In this document: positions 27,992-37,799 of the stretch, one piece after another
How positions within the stretch are numbered: position 1 is the stretch's first letter
Layout of the letters: every line of letters begins with the position of its first letter
From: Candidatus Legionella polyplacis
GTDB taxonomy: Bacteria > Pseudomonadota > Gammaproteobacteria > Legionellales > Legionellaceae
NCBI RefSeq assembly: GCF_037013735.1
Contig: NZ_CP135136.1
Coordinates: 372,001 to 436,000, forward strand
Direction of reading: 5' to 3'
DNA length: 64,000 nt
Made by a program: the position numbers and the translations under genes
The notes under the pieces: generated by a model
Databases searched by the model: none
The model's input: the letters and a program-made list of their open reading frames with translations, nothing else
What the model was told of the DNA's origin: nothing

Positions 27992-28462
27992 ATGATTTTA
28001 AATGTGAATAATTTTGTATTTATTAATGAAATAATGGATTTATTGCCTCATCGTTATCCATTGTTATTAATTGATAGAGTGTTAGAGTATAAAGTATCTC
28101 AGTATTTAATAGCTATAAAAAACGTTTCAATTAATGAAGTGTTTTTTGTTGGGCATTTTCCTAAAAATGCGATTATGCCCGGTGTTTTGATATTAGAATC
28201 ATTAGCGCAAGCTGGTGGAATCTTATCAAGTTTATCTAATTCTCCTAAAAAAGGTTATAAATTTTTATATTTACTTTCTTCTATTGATAATGCTAAATTT
28301 AGGGATTCTGTAATTCCTGGGGATCAGTTATATTTAAAAGTTAGTATCATTAAAAGAAGAAGAAATTTTTGGAAAATATATGGGGAATCGTTAGTTAATA
28401 ATAAGATTGTTTGTTCTGCTGATTTTATATGTTTTGCAAAAGAAGTTGAAGTTAATAAATAA
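27992..28462 (+). CDS. fabZ: (3R)-hydroxyacyl-ACP dehydratase FabZ
   Basis: Dehydration step of type II fatty acid synthesis. It has 156 residues in a single hot-dog fold. MDLLPHRYPLLLIDRVLEY and the catalytic VGHFPKNAIMPGVLILESLAQAGG (His and Glu of the active-site dyad) are intact. It sits in the place it has in the bamA-skp-lpxD-fabZ-lpxA-lpxB cluster, but the lpx genes are missing on both sides. FabZ is kept because it serves phospholipid synthesis as well as lipid A. Confidence 0.95.
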   Translation: MILNVNNFVFINEIMDLLPHRYPLLLIDRVLEYKVSQYLIAIKNVSINEVFFVGHFPKNAIMPGVLILESLAQAGGILSSLSNSPKKGYKFLYLLSSIDNAKFRDSVIPGDQLYLKVSIIKRRRNFWKIYGESLVNNKIVCSADFICFAKEVEVNK

Positions 28463-28707
28463 AATAATTTTGAATATTGTTTATTTCGTAATATTTGGAT
28501 ATATATGGTTTTTTGATTGTCACTGCCTATATTTATAGGAATTTTATAAATTTATTAAATAAATATAGTTTTTAGAAATTTTTTTGATTTATTTTTTTTA
28601 AAATGATTGGATAAGGATTATTACATTTTATGTAGTTAATATTATATAATTTTGTTTATTATTTTTTTTAGTTAAATCTTAGTTAAAATTGTTAAGGGTA
28701 TTTTGTA

Positions 28708-29997
28708 GTGTTAGATATCAAATTATTACGTAGACATCCTAAATATGTTGAAGGTGAACTTTTAAAACGTAAATTTTTTTTTGATGCAGATTTGTTTAGT
28801 AAACTTGATACAGATAGGAAATTTTTGCAAAATTCTATACAGGATTTAAAAGATAAAAAGAAGAAGTATTCTAATTTTATTAAAATTTCTGATAATAGAA
28901 AGTCAAAAGATACAAATTGTTTTTTTAATAAAATTAATTTTATTAATGAAGTTTTAAAAACGAAGATATTAAAATTAAAAAAAGTGTTAGAACAAATAGA
29001 AGTTATTCTTTTATCATTACCGAATTTTCTTCATTGTTCTGTTCCATTAGGAAATCAAAATGAGGAAATAAGAACATATGGAACTATTTCAAATTTTGGT
29101 TTTCCTATAAAATCTCATGATGAGTTAGGAAAAGAATTAGGGCAAATAGATTTTAATAGTGCTGCTAAAATTGTTGGAAGTCGATTTGTTGTGATGAGCT
29201 CGCATATTGCTAGGTTACATAGAGCTTTAATTCAGTTTATGATGGATGTTCATGTTCTCGAGCATGATTATCGAGAAATATATACTCCATATATTGTTAA
29301 TAAAAAGAGTTTGTTTTGTACTGGTCAATTACCTAAATTTTCAAATGGTTTATTTAAATTGTGTGGTGAAGAAGATTTTTATCTTATATCGACTTCAGAG
29401 ATATCTGTTACTAATATTGTTAGAGATATTATTTTGATGGAAAAAAATTTGCCAATTAAGTATGTTTGTTACTCTCCTTGTTTTAGAAAAGAAGCTGGTT
29501 CTTACGGAAAAGATAATAAAGGAATAATAAGACAGCATCAGTTTGAAAAGGTTGAATTAGTATGGATAACTGTACCTGAGAAGTCTTATGAATCTCTTGA
29601 GATTTTGATAAATCATGCTGAGGTTATTTTAAAGCGTTTAGAATTACCATATCGTGTTATGAATTTATGTAGGAAGGATATTGGTGTTAATGCTTCTAAG
29701 ACTTATGATTTAGAAGTGTGGTTTCCTAGTCAAAATTGTTATAGAGAGGTTTCTTCTTGCTCTAATATGGAGGATTTTCAATCTCGTAGAATGAAAGCTA
29801 GGTATAGAGAATGTAATACAAATAAAATTAAGTTGGTTCATACGTTAAATGGTTCTGGGTTAGCAGTTGGTAGGGTATTAGCTGCTATTATGGAAAATTA
29901 TCAAGATGAGAATGGAAATATTTGTGTTCCGAATGTTTTAAAAACCTATTTATCTGGATTAGATATAATAAGGCCTTGTTCTGAAAAGTTATATTAA
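28708..29997 (+). CDS. serS: Seryl-tRNA synthetase
   Basis: Charges tRNA-Ser. It has 429 residues and starts at GTG (28708), which encodes the usual MLDIKLLRRHP N-terminus. The long antiparallel coiled coil covers about residues 30-105. Class II motif 2 is in FRKEAGSYGKDNKGIIRQHQ and motif 3 in NGSGLAVGRVLAAIMENYQ. The serine-binding TSEIS and the EVSSCSNMEDFQSRR segment are intact. The lysine-rich helix is interrupted by a slightly extended loop compared with E. coli. Confidence 0.96.
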   Translation: MLDIKLLRRHPKYVEGELLKRKFFFDADLFSKLDTDRKFLQNSIQDLKDKKKKYSNFIKISDNRKSKDTNCFFNKINFINEVLKTKILKLKKVLEQIEVILLSLPNFLHCSVPLGNQNEEIRTYGTISNFGFPIKSHDELGKELGQIDFNSAAKIVGSRFVVMSSHIARLHRALIQFMMDVHVLEHDYREIYTPYIVNKKSLFCTGQLPKFSNGLFKLCGEEDFYLISTSEISVTNIVRDIILMEKNLPIKYVCYSPCFRKEAGSYGKDNKGIIRQHQFEKVELVWITVPEKSYESLEILINHAEVILKRLELPYRVMNLCRKDIGVNASKTYDLEVWFPSQNCYREVSSCSNMEDFQSRRMKARYRECNTNKIKLVHTLNGSGLAVGRVLAAIMENYQDENGNICVPNVLKTYLSGLDIIRPCSEKLY

Positions 29998-30445
29998 TTG
30001 GCATTAATTGTTTTATATTAGTTTAATTAATTAATATTTTTATATGGAAAAATTGTAAGACCATTTTTTATATTTAATTTTATTAATTTAAAATTAAAGA
30101 TTGATATAACAAAAGGTTTATTAAAGTTTGTTTTTTTGGGATTTGTTGTCAATTATTTTTAATTAAAGTTAAAGTATTGGTTTACTTTCTAATTTATTAG
30201 AAATTTTGGTTTTATTTTTGTTAATTAGAATGTTATTTTAAATATAAATTATACTTTTTTGTATTTTTTATATATATAATATATTATAATATGTAAAAGT
30301 ATAATATTTATTTTTTAAATTTATATTTTTAGTATTAAAAATCGATTATTAATATTATTATTTATATTTATTGATTTAAATAATAATAATTATTGTAGTA
30401 CAAAAATTTTATTATTAAGAGTTTATTTTATAAAGTGAGGAAAAT
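29998..30445. other. Intergenic region serS/cold-shock gene
   Basis: 448 AT-rich bases with no gene I can support. The part next to the cold-shock gene may contain a long 5' untranslated region, as for many csp genes, but no conserved element can be recognised by eye. Confidence 0.45.
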
Positions 30446-30661
30446 ATGTCACAAAGAGTAACTGGTCGTGTTAAGTGGTTTAATGAAAAAAAAGGATATG
30501 GTTTTATTAGTAAAAATGAAGGAGAAGATATTTTTGTACATTATAAAGATATTCAGAGCCCAGGATTTAGAACATTGCATGAAAATGATTTAGTTAGTTT
30601 TGTTTTGGGAAAAGGTCCTAAGGGATTTAAAGCACAAGATGTTGTAGTTATGAATGAGTAA
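30446..30661 (+). CDS. Cold shock domain protein
   Basis: Single-stranded nucleic-acid-binding protein, probably an RNA chaperone. It has 71 residues, one cold-shock domain. RNP1 is KGYGFI and RNP2 is DIFVHY; GRVKWFNEKKG at the N-terminus is typical. A good ribosome-binding site (GAGG) lies before the ATG. It is a monocistron flanked by long gene-free stretches on both sides. Which csp paralogue it descends from cannot be said. Confidence 0.95.
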   Translation: MSQRVTGRVKWFNEKKGYGFISKNEGEDIFVHYKDIQSPGFRTLHENDLVSFVLGKGPKGFKAQDVVVMNE

Positions 30662-31151
30662 ATTTATCGTTAATTTCAGTTTTTAAACTTATTTTAATAG
30701 TTTTACAAGAATTTTGTGTGGGGTGAGTTATTTATTTTTATATATATTTTGTAAAAATATATAATACTATTTTTATAAATGTTTTTTCAGTATTTTTTAA
30801 TTTTGTAATTTTAGTAATTATATAAAAAAAATTATTTTGTAGGTAAGTGGTTTTGTCATAAAACAATATGAGTGTTGTTTATAAATAATAAATACAAGTA
30901 TCATAGTAAAATATATATTATTTGTAATAAATATAGATTTTATGTTTTGAATTATTAATAAATAGAATTTTTATCTAAAAATAATAGTTTTATTACTTTA
31001 TTTTTTATAATTTTATATTTTATAAATTGTAATATTTAAGTTTTTTTAAGTAATTTTAGGAAATTGAAGTACTATTATTTTAATAGATTTAAAAATAGTG
31101 ATTTAGATTTGGTATTAATCCAAAATTAAATATTATTATTAATTTATTTGT
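30662..31151. other. Intergenic region downstream of the cold-shock gene
   Basis: 490 very AT-rich bases. I see no supported gene, tRNA or strong terminator; short oligo-A and oligo-T tracts dominate. Confidence 0.45.
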
Positions 31152-31801
31152 ATGAAATATAAAAATATTTTTAATGAAAATGTTTTGTTTTTAAATAAAG
31201 TTTTTTTGATTTTTTTAAATCCACTATTTTTGGTATTTTATTTGTTTTTAATAATGTTATTTTTTTTTATGATTTGATCTTTATCATATATGTTAGTAGA
31301 TTAAAAATAAGATTTTTTATATTTTTTAATTGGATTACTAAATTTGGAGTGTGGTATATATATTTAATATTATTTATATTTTTTATTATCTATTTTAGAT
31401 ATTTTTATATGTCGTTTATATGGTTTTATAGGTTTTTATTTCTTTTTTTATGTATATTTGTACCGAATATTTGTTGTGGGGTTTTAAAGGTTTTAATTGG
31501 TCGTTCTAGGCCAAAATTATTTTTTCTTAAAGGTTTATATGGTATATATGGTTTGAAGTTTGATAAGTTTTTTTGGTCTTTTCCTTCTAGTCATGTAACA
31601 ACTATTATCAGTATAACATTAGGAATTTCCACTATATATCCTTATTTTTTTTATGTATTAATATTTTTTGCTTTTATTGTATCTCTTTCTCGTGTGTTAC
31701 TTATGCAACATTATTTAACTGATATATTAATAACTATTTATATAACATTTTTGGAAGTTAATTTTTTTATTTATATTTTTAAAAAAAAGATTTTTTATTG
31801 A
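31152..31801 (+). CDS. PAP2-family membrane phosphatase, with one-base frame break in a T9 tract
   Basis: Lipid phosphatase of the PAP2 superfamily, possibly for undecaprenyl diphosphate or phosphatidylglycerophosphate. The motifs are complete: KVLIGRSRPK (C1), FPSSHV (C2) and SRVLLMQHYLTDI (C3), among about five membrane segments. The frame with the motifs opens without an ATG; the track-like start at 31274 would be a TTG in the middle of a membrane segment. An ATG at 31152 opens MKYKNIFNENVLFLNK in the neighbouring frame and stops just after nine T (31260-31268). One extra T joins both into a 216-residue protein of normal size. Without slippage or re-initiation only a truncated product with all three motifs is possible. 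Confidence 0.75.
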
Positions 31802-31935
31802 AATTTCTAAAATTTATGTAGTCATTTTTTGTAATTAATTTATTAATGCTATAATAATATTAAATAATTTTTGTATTTTTTATTGATAACGTTTTATGCT
31901 AATTTAGCAAGTATTTAATGGCTTTAGGTAATTAA

Positions 31936-32262
31936 ATGTTGAAAAAATCTTTGTATCGAATTACATTTTCGAATCAAGATGTGGTATATGAAATATATGC
32001 TAGTAAAATTTCTGAAAGTGAAATATTTGGATTTATTGAAGTAGAAGATTTTATATTTGGAGAGACTACTTCTTTTATTGTAGATCCTTCTGAAGAGCGT
32101 TTAAAAATAGAATTTGGTAGTGTTTTAAGAACATTTATTCCAATGAATTCTATATTTAGAATAGATGAAGTCAAAAAAAGGGGTGTTTCTAAAATTTATG
32201 ATCGTACGAAAAATATTGGTAAGTTAAATGTTTTTCCAATCCCAAATAAAAATAAAGAGTAA
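31936..32262 (+). CDS. DUF1820 family protein
   Basis: A 108-residue soluble protein of a conserved gammaproteobacterial family without a known function. The family pattern is clear: LYRITFSNQDVVYEIYA, FGFIEVEDFIFGE, VDPSEERLKIEF and FIPMNSIFRIDEV. It lies 19 bases upstream of hpt on the same strand and is probably cotranscribed with it. Its survival in such a reduced genome suggests a basic cellular role; no domain gives a hint of which. Confidence 0.85.
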   Translation: MLKKSLYRITFSNQDVVYEIYASKISESEIFGFIEVEDFIFGETTSFIVDPSEERLKIEFGSVLRTFIPMNSIFRIDEVKKRGVSKIYDRTKNIGKLNVFPIPNKNKE

Positions 32263-32281
32263 ATATTGTATATAAAAAAAT

Positions 32282-32845
32282 ATGTTTATTCCACTTAAAA
32301 TAAGAAAAATTTATGAACAGTCTGTATGTTTATTTAAAATAGAAGAAATAGAAGCTGCTTTGGATAAAATGGCTATAAATATAAGTAATGAGTTATATGA
32401 TAAAAATCCAGTTATAGTATGCGTTATGGTTGGAGGGTTAGTTTTAATGGGAAATTTATTAATTAGACTTAATTTTCCGTTAGAAGTAGATTATATTCAT
32501 GTAACTCGTTATTGTGGAAATATCAATGGTGGAATTTTAAAATGGAAAGTAAAGCCTAGAATTAATTTAGTTAATCGTACAGTATTAGTTGTGGATGATA
32601 TTTTAGATGCAGGGATTACTTTATCTAAAATAATAGAGAAAATAAAGAAAATGAAAACAAAAAAAGTTTATAGTGCTGTTTTAGTGGACAAGAAAAATGA
32701 AAATCGTATTTCTTCAAATTTTAAAAGTGCAGATTTTATTGGCTTAAGAGTTAAAAATAATTTTATATTTGGTTATGGTATGGATTATAAAGAATATTTA
32801 CGCAATGCTCCAGGTATATTTATGTTATCTGAAGATAAAAAATGA
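32282..32845 (+). CDS. hpt: Hypoxanthine-guanine phosphoribosyltransferase
   Basis: Purine salvage: converts hypoxanthine or guanine with PRPP to IMP or GMP. It has 187 residues. The PRPP-binding loop [14 protein letters not shown] is intact, as is the flexible-loop region [11 protein letters not shown] and the base-binding [19 protein letters not shown]. It is the second gene after the DUF1820 gene. It suggests that the symbiont takes purine bases from its host. Confidence 0.92.
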   Translation: MFIPLKIRKIYEQSVCLFKIEEIEAALDKMAINISNELYDKNPVIVCVMVGGLVLMGNLLIRLNFPLEVDYIHVTRYCGNINGGILKWKVKPRINLVNRTVLVVDDILDAGITLSKIIEKIKKMKTKKVYSAVLVDKKNENRISSNFKSADFIGLRVKNNFIFGYGMDYKEYLRNAPGIFMLSEDKK

Positions 32846-32949
32846 TTTTTTTGTAAATTTATGTGTTTTATGGTAGAACATTTATTAATTTTATAAAATA
32901 AATATAAATAGTATTTTAATATTGGTAATTATTTAATAAAGTGTATTAG

Positions 32950-33948
32950 TTATATAGATTCTATTGGAACAGAAATTTTTTTTATTCGGTCTTTTATTGT
33001 TTCCCATTTAGTTGTATTGGGTGGCATTTCAATTGCTATTATTTTTGCTATTGATTTTTCTGCTTTTCGTAGTTGGAAATAGAATTCAAATGTACTTTGT
33101 TTGATTTTATTTGGGAATTTATAAAATAATGGTGTTTTTGGTATAAATTTGATATTAGAAAATGCCAATATATATATTGGCATTTGGTTTTTTTTATAAA
33201 AATTTTTGATTGTATTTATATTTTCAAAAAAATATAATGGTTTATTAAATAAATAGTTTTTATTTAATTGATTAGAATTAATGGTTATATGTTTGTTTTG
33301 TGTTTTTTGATAAAACTTATTAGTTTTTTTTGTTTTTAATAAGACATTTTTTATGTTTTCAGAGTTAATAGCTCCTAATCGTAATATGTTTAATTTATTT
33401 TTTTTTGTTGCATCTATAACAGTTGATTCTATACCTATAGAGCATCGTTTTCCATTTAAAATAAGTATTTTTTCATTTTTTAAATATTCTTTTGTATGTT
33501 TAGCTGTAGTTGGACTTATTTTTCCAAAAGTATTTGCTGATGTTATTAATAAAGGCATTTTTAGTTCTTTCAAAATAAAATATAGAATAGGATGAGAAGA
33601 ACATCTTAATGCTATAGTATTTGTGCTAGAGATAATTAAAGGGTTTATATGTGTATTTGGTTTTGCTTTCATTACTAATGTTAGAGGTCCTGGCCAAAAA
33701 TTTTTAGTTAGTGTGTGAACGTATCGTGGAATGAAAGAAATCCATTGTTTTATGTTCCAGTTTTTATTTATGTGCAATATTAGTGGATAATTGAATGGTC
33801 TTTTTTTTATGGAAAATATTTTTTTAATAGATTTAATATTGTAAATGTTAGTTGCTAGTCCATAAACTGTTTCGGTTGGTATTGCTATAATTTTTCCTTG
33901 TTTAATATAAGAGATAGCAAGTTTAATGTTTTTTGTAATAAAGCTCAT
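32950..33948 (-). CDS. L-threonylcarbamoyladenylate synthase (Sua5 type)
   Basis: Makes threonylcarbamoyl-AMP from threonine, bicarbonate and ATP for t6A37 of ANN-decoding tRNAs. It has 332 residues: YrdC domain at about 1-200 (PTETVYGLATN, KRPFNYPLILH, WPGPLTLVMKA, SANTFGKISPT, SIGIESTVID) and a Sua5 C-terminal domain joined by a linker. That two-domain form differs from E. coli TsaC, which has only YrdC. The pathway partner TsaE is encoded at 58.3 kb. The Sua5 domain is less conserved but ends in the normal place. Confidence 0.9.
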   Translation of the reverse strand: MSFITKNIKLAISYIKQGKIIAIPTETVYGLATNIYNIKSIKKIFSIKKRPFNYPLILHINKNWNIKQWISFIPRYVHTLTKNFWPGPLTLVMKAKPNTHINPLIISSTNTIALRCSSHPILYFILKELKMPLLITSANTFGKISPTTAKHTKEYLKNEKILILNGKRCSIGIESTVIDATKKNKLNILRLGAINSENIKNVLLKTKKTNKFYQKTQNKHITINSNQLNKNYLFNKPLYFFENINTIKNFYKKNQMPIYILAFSNIKFIPKTPLFYKFPNKIKQSTFEFYFQLRKAEKSIAKIIAIEMPPNTTKWETIKDRIKKISVPIESI

Positions 33949-34220
33949 GTTCTTATTTTATTTTGAGAATTAATAGTTTTTTATATTATATATAATATGT
34001 AAGTTTTATAGATATTTGGTATTAGAAATGATTTATTGTTTTTTTTATGTAATTGTTTGTGATTATTGAAGTTATTTATTACTTAAAATAAGTATATAAA
34101 AAGTTATTGTTATACTTTATAAGTATAGGATTTTGTTAGTATTATAAGTTTTTATATTTTTATTTATTAATTTTACATTAATTTGTTAAATTATTGCAAT
34201 TTAGTTGCAATATTTAATTT

Positions 34221-34961
34221 TTATTTTGATATATATTTTTCTCGTATAATTTGTTGAGATTCGAATCCAATTTTTTTTAATAAAGTTGTTGATTGATCAA
34301 TCATATTAGGATTTCCACATAAGTAAATAATATCATCTTTCGTATTTAAATTAAAATTTGTTAATGCATTTTGCACATATCCTAAGAATTCATAATTATG
34401 TAAAGTATTTTTTTCTTGACTTAAACATGCTTTAAACAAAGTTTGAGGATATTTTTTTGAAAAATCAATAAATTCATTTTTGAATAAGATATCTTTTCTT
34501 GTTTTAACTCCTTGTAAAATAATTATTTTTAAGTTTTTGTTATGTTTTAGTTTAGTTTTTAATTCATCTATCATAGATCTGTATGGAGCTATACCTGTAT
34601 TGGTAGCTAAAAAGATATAACGTTTAAATGTTTCGTTATTAGTTTTTAATATTAGTTTCCCAAAGGGTCCTTTTATATTTAAACATTCGTTATATTTTAA
34701 ATTAAATAATATTTCTGTTGCCAAACCATTTTTTATGTAACTTACTGCAATTTCTATATATTTTTTTTCGTTTGGTATGTTAGCTATACTATAGCTTCTT
34801 TTAATTATTTGATTTTTGTAATTAAAAAATATTGTAATGAATTGACCTGGTTTATAGGAGAACGTAGATTTTTCATCTTTGATTTTAAAAATTAGACTTT
34901 TAACATTTTTTGATAGCATTGATGTTTTTTTTAGAATTATATTAAATGTTTTAGAATTCAT
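34221..34961 (-). CDS. Ferredoxin/flavodoxin-NADP reductase family oxidoreductase
   Basis: FAD- and NAD(P)-dependent reductase of 246 residues. The FAD domain has PGQFITIFF and the isoalloxazine motif KRSYSIAN; the nucleotide domain has ATNTGIAPYRSMID and the C-terminal YLCGNPNMID. It could be Fpr (ferredoxin-NADP reductase), supplying electrons to Fe-S cluster assembly and biosynthetic enzymes, or a related flavin reductase. It lacks a [2Fe-2S] domain, so it is not a dioxygenase reductase of the fused type. It stands alone between two gene-poor stretches. Confidence 0.8.
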   Translation of the reverse strand: MNSKTFNIILKKTSMLSKNVKSLIFKIKDEKSTFSYKPGQFITIFFNYKNQIIKRSYSIANIPNEKKYIEIAVSYIKNGLATEILFNLKYNECLNIKGPFGKLILKTNNETFKRYIFLATNTGIAPYRSMIDELKTKLKHNKNLKIIILQGVKTRKDILFKNEFIDFSKKYPQTLFKACLSQEKNTLHNYEFLGYVQNALTNFNLNTKDDIIYLCGNPNMIDQSTTLLKKIGFESQQIIREKYISK

Positions 34962-35483
34962 AATTAATTTGCATTTGTGATGATTAATTTATTATCTAGA
35001 TTTATTGTTTAATTGTACCATAAGTTTTATAATAAGTGTGATCTAAATTTAGTTTTTGTGTTGTTTTAATTTACATAAGTTAAGATTATTTAGAATAAAT
35101 TATATATTAATTATTAAATGTTATTTAGCATAAGATAATTTTTATATATTTTTTTTAGATATTTTATATTTATATAAATTGGATATAAGAATATATTAAA
35201 TAATATTATTAAATTTAATATTTATTGTAAACAGTATGTTTATTACATAATTTTATTTTTGTTGTTACTATATATTATATTTTGGTTGAAATAATCAGTA
35301 TTATTTATTTTATTTATGTTTTTAATATAATTAAAATAGCTGTAATATTTTTATGTGTTTATGAAATAGATTTTGTGGAGTCAATGTATTTTAATAAATT
35401 TCTGAATTAAAGTGGATTTAATAAAATTATATGTTTGGAACTTGCAAAAATAGTATTTTGTATATATTTTTAATATATTAACT
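34962..35483. other. Intergenic region upstream of the reductase gene
   Basis: 522 AT-rich bases between the reductase start and the end of rpmG, both leftward. No gene, tRNA or clear terminator can be supported. Confidence 0.45.
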
Positions 35484-35648
35484 TTATTTTATCTTTTTTT
35501 CTTCAAATAAACAATGTTTTTTTATAGTAGGGTCATATTTCATGAGTTTTAATTTGTTGGGAGTATTTTTGTTATTTTTTGTTGTTGTAGTGAAATATCC
35601 ACTTCCTGATGTAGATAATAATTTTATTTTTGTTCTAGATTTTGACAT
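35484..35648 (-). CDS. rpmG: 50S ribosomal protein L33
   Basis: Short gene translated by hand. The minus-strand ATG at 35648 opens [24 protein letters not shown] sequence (actual residues [15 protein letters not shown]), and continues with [22 protein letters not shown], then TAA at 35484. It has 54 residues, the normal L33 length, and the KYDPxxKKH(C/V)xFxExK ending is diagnostic. Only one cysteine remains, so it is the zinc-independent form. It follows rpmB by 39 bases on the same strand, the standard pair. Confidence 0.93.
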   Translation of the reverse strand: MSKSRTKIKLLSTSGSGYFTTTTKNNKNTPNKLKLMKYDPTIKKHCLFEEKKIK

Positions 35649-35687
35649 TGTTTTTTTATATTTTTTTTATGTGTTAAAGTTATTTAT

Positions 35688-35891
35688 TTATTGAATATTC
35701 ATTCCTTGTTTTTCTAGTATTTTTATACCTTTTTTGCTGACTTTAATCCTTATGAACTTATTTTTTTTTGGAATCCAAAAACGATGAAAGTGTAAATTTG
35801 GAAAAAATTTTCTTTTTGTTTTATTGTTTGAATGTGATACGTTATTTCCTTTCATGGGTCTTTTTTTGGTTATTTTGCATATACGAGACAT
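35688..35891 (-). CDS. rpmB: 50S ribosomal protein L28, slightly short
   Basis: Large-subunit protein. It has 67 residues against 78 in E. coli. [29 protein letters not shown] and [21 protein letters not shown] are well conserved, but the C-terminal helix that follows KGIDT in E. coli is missing; the protein stops after EKQGMNIQ. The start ATG is the family start. Shortened ribosomal proteins are common in reduced genomes. Upstream of rpmG in one operon. Confidence 0.95.
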   Translation of the reverse strand: MSRICKITKKRPMKGNNVSHSNNKTKRKFFPNLHFHRFWIPKKNKFIRIKVSKKGIKILEKQGMNIQ

Positions 35892-36052
35892 ATTAAAAAT
35901 GAATCATTTAGATGTTAAAATTATTTTTTTAAAGGATTATAGCATTGAAACAATATAAAGTGCAATTAAATATTGTATTTTTTAAATATTTTCAAGTTAT
36001 TAATTGGTTTTGTTAATATGATTAGAATTTTAAGATATTTATTAAACAATTT

Positions 36053-36769
36053 ATGTTTTATAATATGTATATGTTGAATCGGATTAAAAGTTTTTCTATA
36101 AGATCTAATAAAAGAATGAGTAATAGACAATTTCAAGCTTTAAAGAAATTGTTAAGTTTTTATAAATTAGATTTAAATTATGAAAAATGGGATTTTTATT
36201 CTGTTTTTAATAGAAAATCAGATACTATTATAGAAATAGGATTTGGTATGGGGGATTTTTTACTTTTTGCAGCTGAGAAAAATTTACATTTAAATTTTAT
36301 TGGTATTGATGTATATGATCCTGGGATTGGGAATGTTTTAGCTAATGTAGAGGATAGAAATATTAAAAATATTCGTATTGCACCTTATGATGCTGTTGAT
36401 GTTTTTAAATATCAAGTAAAAGATAGATCTTTAATGGGTGTACAGATTTTTTTTCCAGATCCTTGGCCAAAAAGAAAGCATCATAAGCGTAGATTAATTC
36501 AATTTGATTTTGTTAATTCTCTTATTTCCAAGATCAGAGAATATGGATTTTTATTTTGTATGACGGATTGTGAGAGCTATGCAAAAAGTATGAGAACTAT
36601 TTTTAGTAGTTATTCTAGTTTAAAATTAGTTGATAATGATTGTTTTAATCATGTTAAAAACAGTTATTTATTTTTTTTAAATAACGACACAAGACCGTTA
36701 ACGAAATTTGAACGTCGTAGTAAAAAATTATTTTCATCTATATGGAAATTAGTATATTTAGTTATATAA
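36053..36769 (+). CDS. trmB: tRNA (guanine-N7-)-methyltransferase
   Basis: Forms m7G46 in the variable loop of tRNA. It has 238 residues. The SAM-binding motif is IIEIGFGMGDFLLFAA near residue 59, and the diagnostic FPDPWPKRKHHKRRL lies near residue 134. TMDC-like MTDCESYA follows. The first ATG at 36053 is used; internal ATGs at 36065 and 36071 are alternatives, as the N-terminus of this family is variable. Confidence 0.94.
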   Translation: MFYNMYMLNRIKSFSIRSNKRMSNRQFQALKKLLSFYKLDLNYEKWDFYSVFNRKSDTIIEIGFGMGDFLLFAAEKNLHLNFIGIDVYDPGIGNVLANVEDRNIKNIRIAPYDAVDVFKYQVKDRSLMGVQIFFPDPWPKRKHHKRRLIQFDFVNSLISKIREYGFLFCMTDCESYAKSMRTIFSSYSSLKLVDNDCFNHVKNSYLFFLNNDTRPLTKFERRSKKLFSSIWKLVYLVI

Positions 36770-37004
36770 TAAGATTTTTATTTTGTTAAATATACTTTTT
36801 TAGATTTTAAAGCAATATTATTTGATATTGTAGTTTTTTAAAAAAATTTTGAATTTTTATTGATATAATTATTTTTATTTTAATAATTATATTAATGTAA
36901 AGAGATATATTATTTTAGTTTTAATATTTAGATATTAATACAATTAAATTTGTTTTTTTTAAATGATTATTATTTATTTAATAAAACGTTAGTTTATATT
37001 TTTA

Positions 37005-37799
37005 ATGAAGATTATCAGTTTTAATGTTAATGGAATTCGTTCAGTTATAAAAAAAGGATTTTTTGATTGGTTATTTACACAAGATGCTGATATAGTGTGT
37101 ATTCAAGAAGTGAGAGTTAAGATAGAAAGAAGTAGAGTTTTTTTACCAAAGGAAAGTGTTTATAATTTTAAAGATTATTTTTGTACATATTTTAGTGCTA
37201 AAAAAAATGGTTACAGTGGTGTAGCAATTTTTTCTCGTTATAAACCTAAACATGTTAAATTTGGTTTAGATTTTTTTTTATGTGATAATGAAGGTAGATA
37301 TTTACAATTTGATTATTCAAAATTTAGTGTTGCATCTGTTTATTTTCCTTCTGGAAGTAGTGGAAGTTATAGGCAAGAGGTAAAGTATGAATTTTTAAAT
37401 AATTTTTTAAAGTTTTTGTTGAGTTTAAAAAAATCTGAAAAGGAAATTATTTTTTGTGGAGATTTTAATATTGCACATAAAAAGATAGATATTAGAAATT
37501 GGCGTGGTAATCAAAAAAAATCTGGTTTTTTAATAGAAGAAAGGAAATGGATGGATAAGATATTTGAAGATTTTGATTTAGTAGATGCATTTCGTGTATT
37601 AAATAAGAGTAAAAATCAGTATACTTGGTGGAGTTATCGTAATTTTAAATCTTGGATGAATAATATAGGTTGGAGAATTGATTATCAGATTGTTACAAAA
37701 GGTTTAGCAAATAGAGTGTGTAATGTTAATATCTATAAAGAAAATCGTTGGTCTGATCATGCTCCTTTGATTATTGAATATAATGGTAATTGGTTTTGA
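37005..37799 (+). CDS. xthA: Exodeoxyribonuclease III / AP endonuclease (first of two)
   Basis: Base-excision repair endonuclease cutting at abasic sites. It has 264 residues of the EEP fold. Catalytic segments: NVNGIRS, DIVCIQEVRV (metal-binding Glu), FCGDFNIAHKKIDI (Asp/Asn), WWSYR, GWRIDYQ and the catalytic WSDHAPLI. The GWRIDYQI form is like the AP-endonuclease-specialised branch (as in Neisseria NApe). Its end overlaps the start of a second homologue, so both are translated from one message. Confidence 0.92.
   Translation: MKIISFNVNGIRSVIKKGFFDWLFTQDADIVCIQEVRVKIERSRVFLPKESVYNFKDYFCTYFSAKKNGYSGVAIFSRYKPKHVKFGLDFFLCDNEGRYLQFDYSKFSVASVYFPSGSSGSYRQEVKYEFLNNFLKFLLSLKKSEKEIIFCGDFNIAHKKIDIRNWRGNQKKSGFLIEERKWMDKIFEDFDLVDAFRVLNKSKNQYTWWSYRNFKSWMNNIGWRIDYQIVTKGLANRVCNVNIYKENRWSDHAPLIIEYNGNWF

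Noticed and set aside
30662..31140. Search for tmRNA, RNase P RNA, 4.5S RNA or 6S RNA in the larger gaps
   Set aside because: No gap shows the local GC rise or conserved segments of these RNAs; they must lie outside the window.
31274..31801. TTG at 31274 as the true start of the PAP2 phosphatase
   Set aside because: It would start inside a membrane segment without a ribosome-binding site, and the upstream frame supplies a fitting N-terminus if one T is added.
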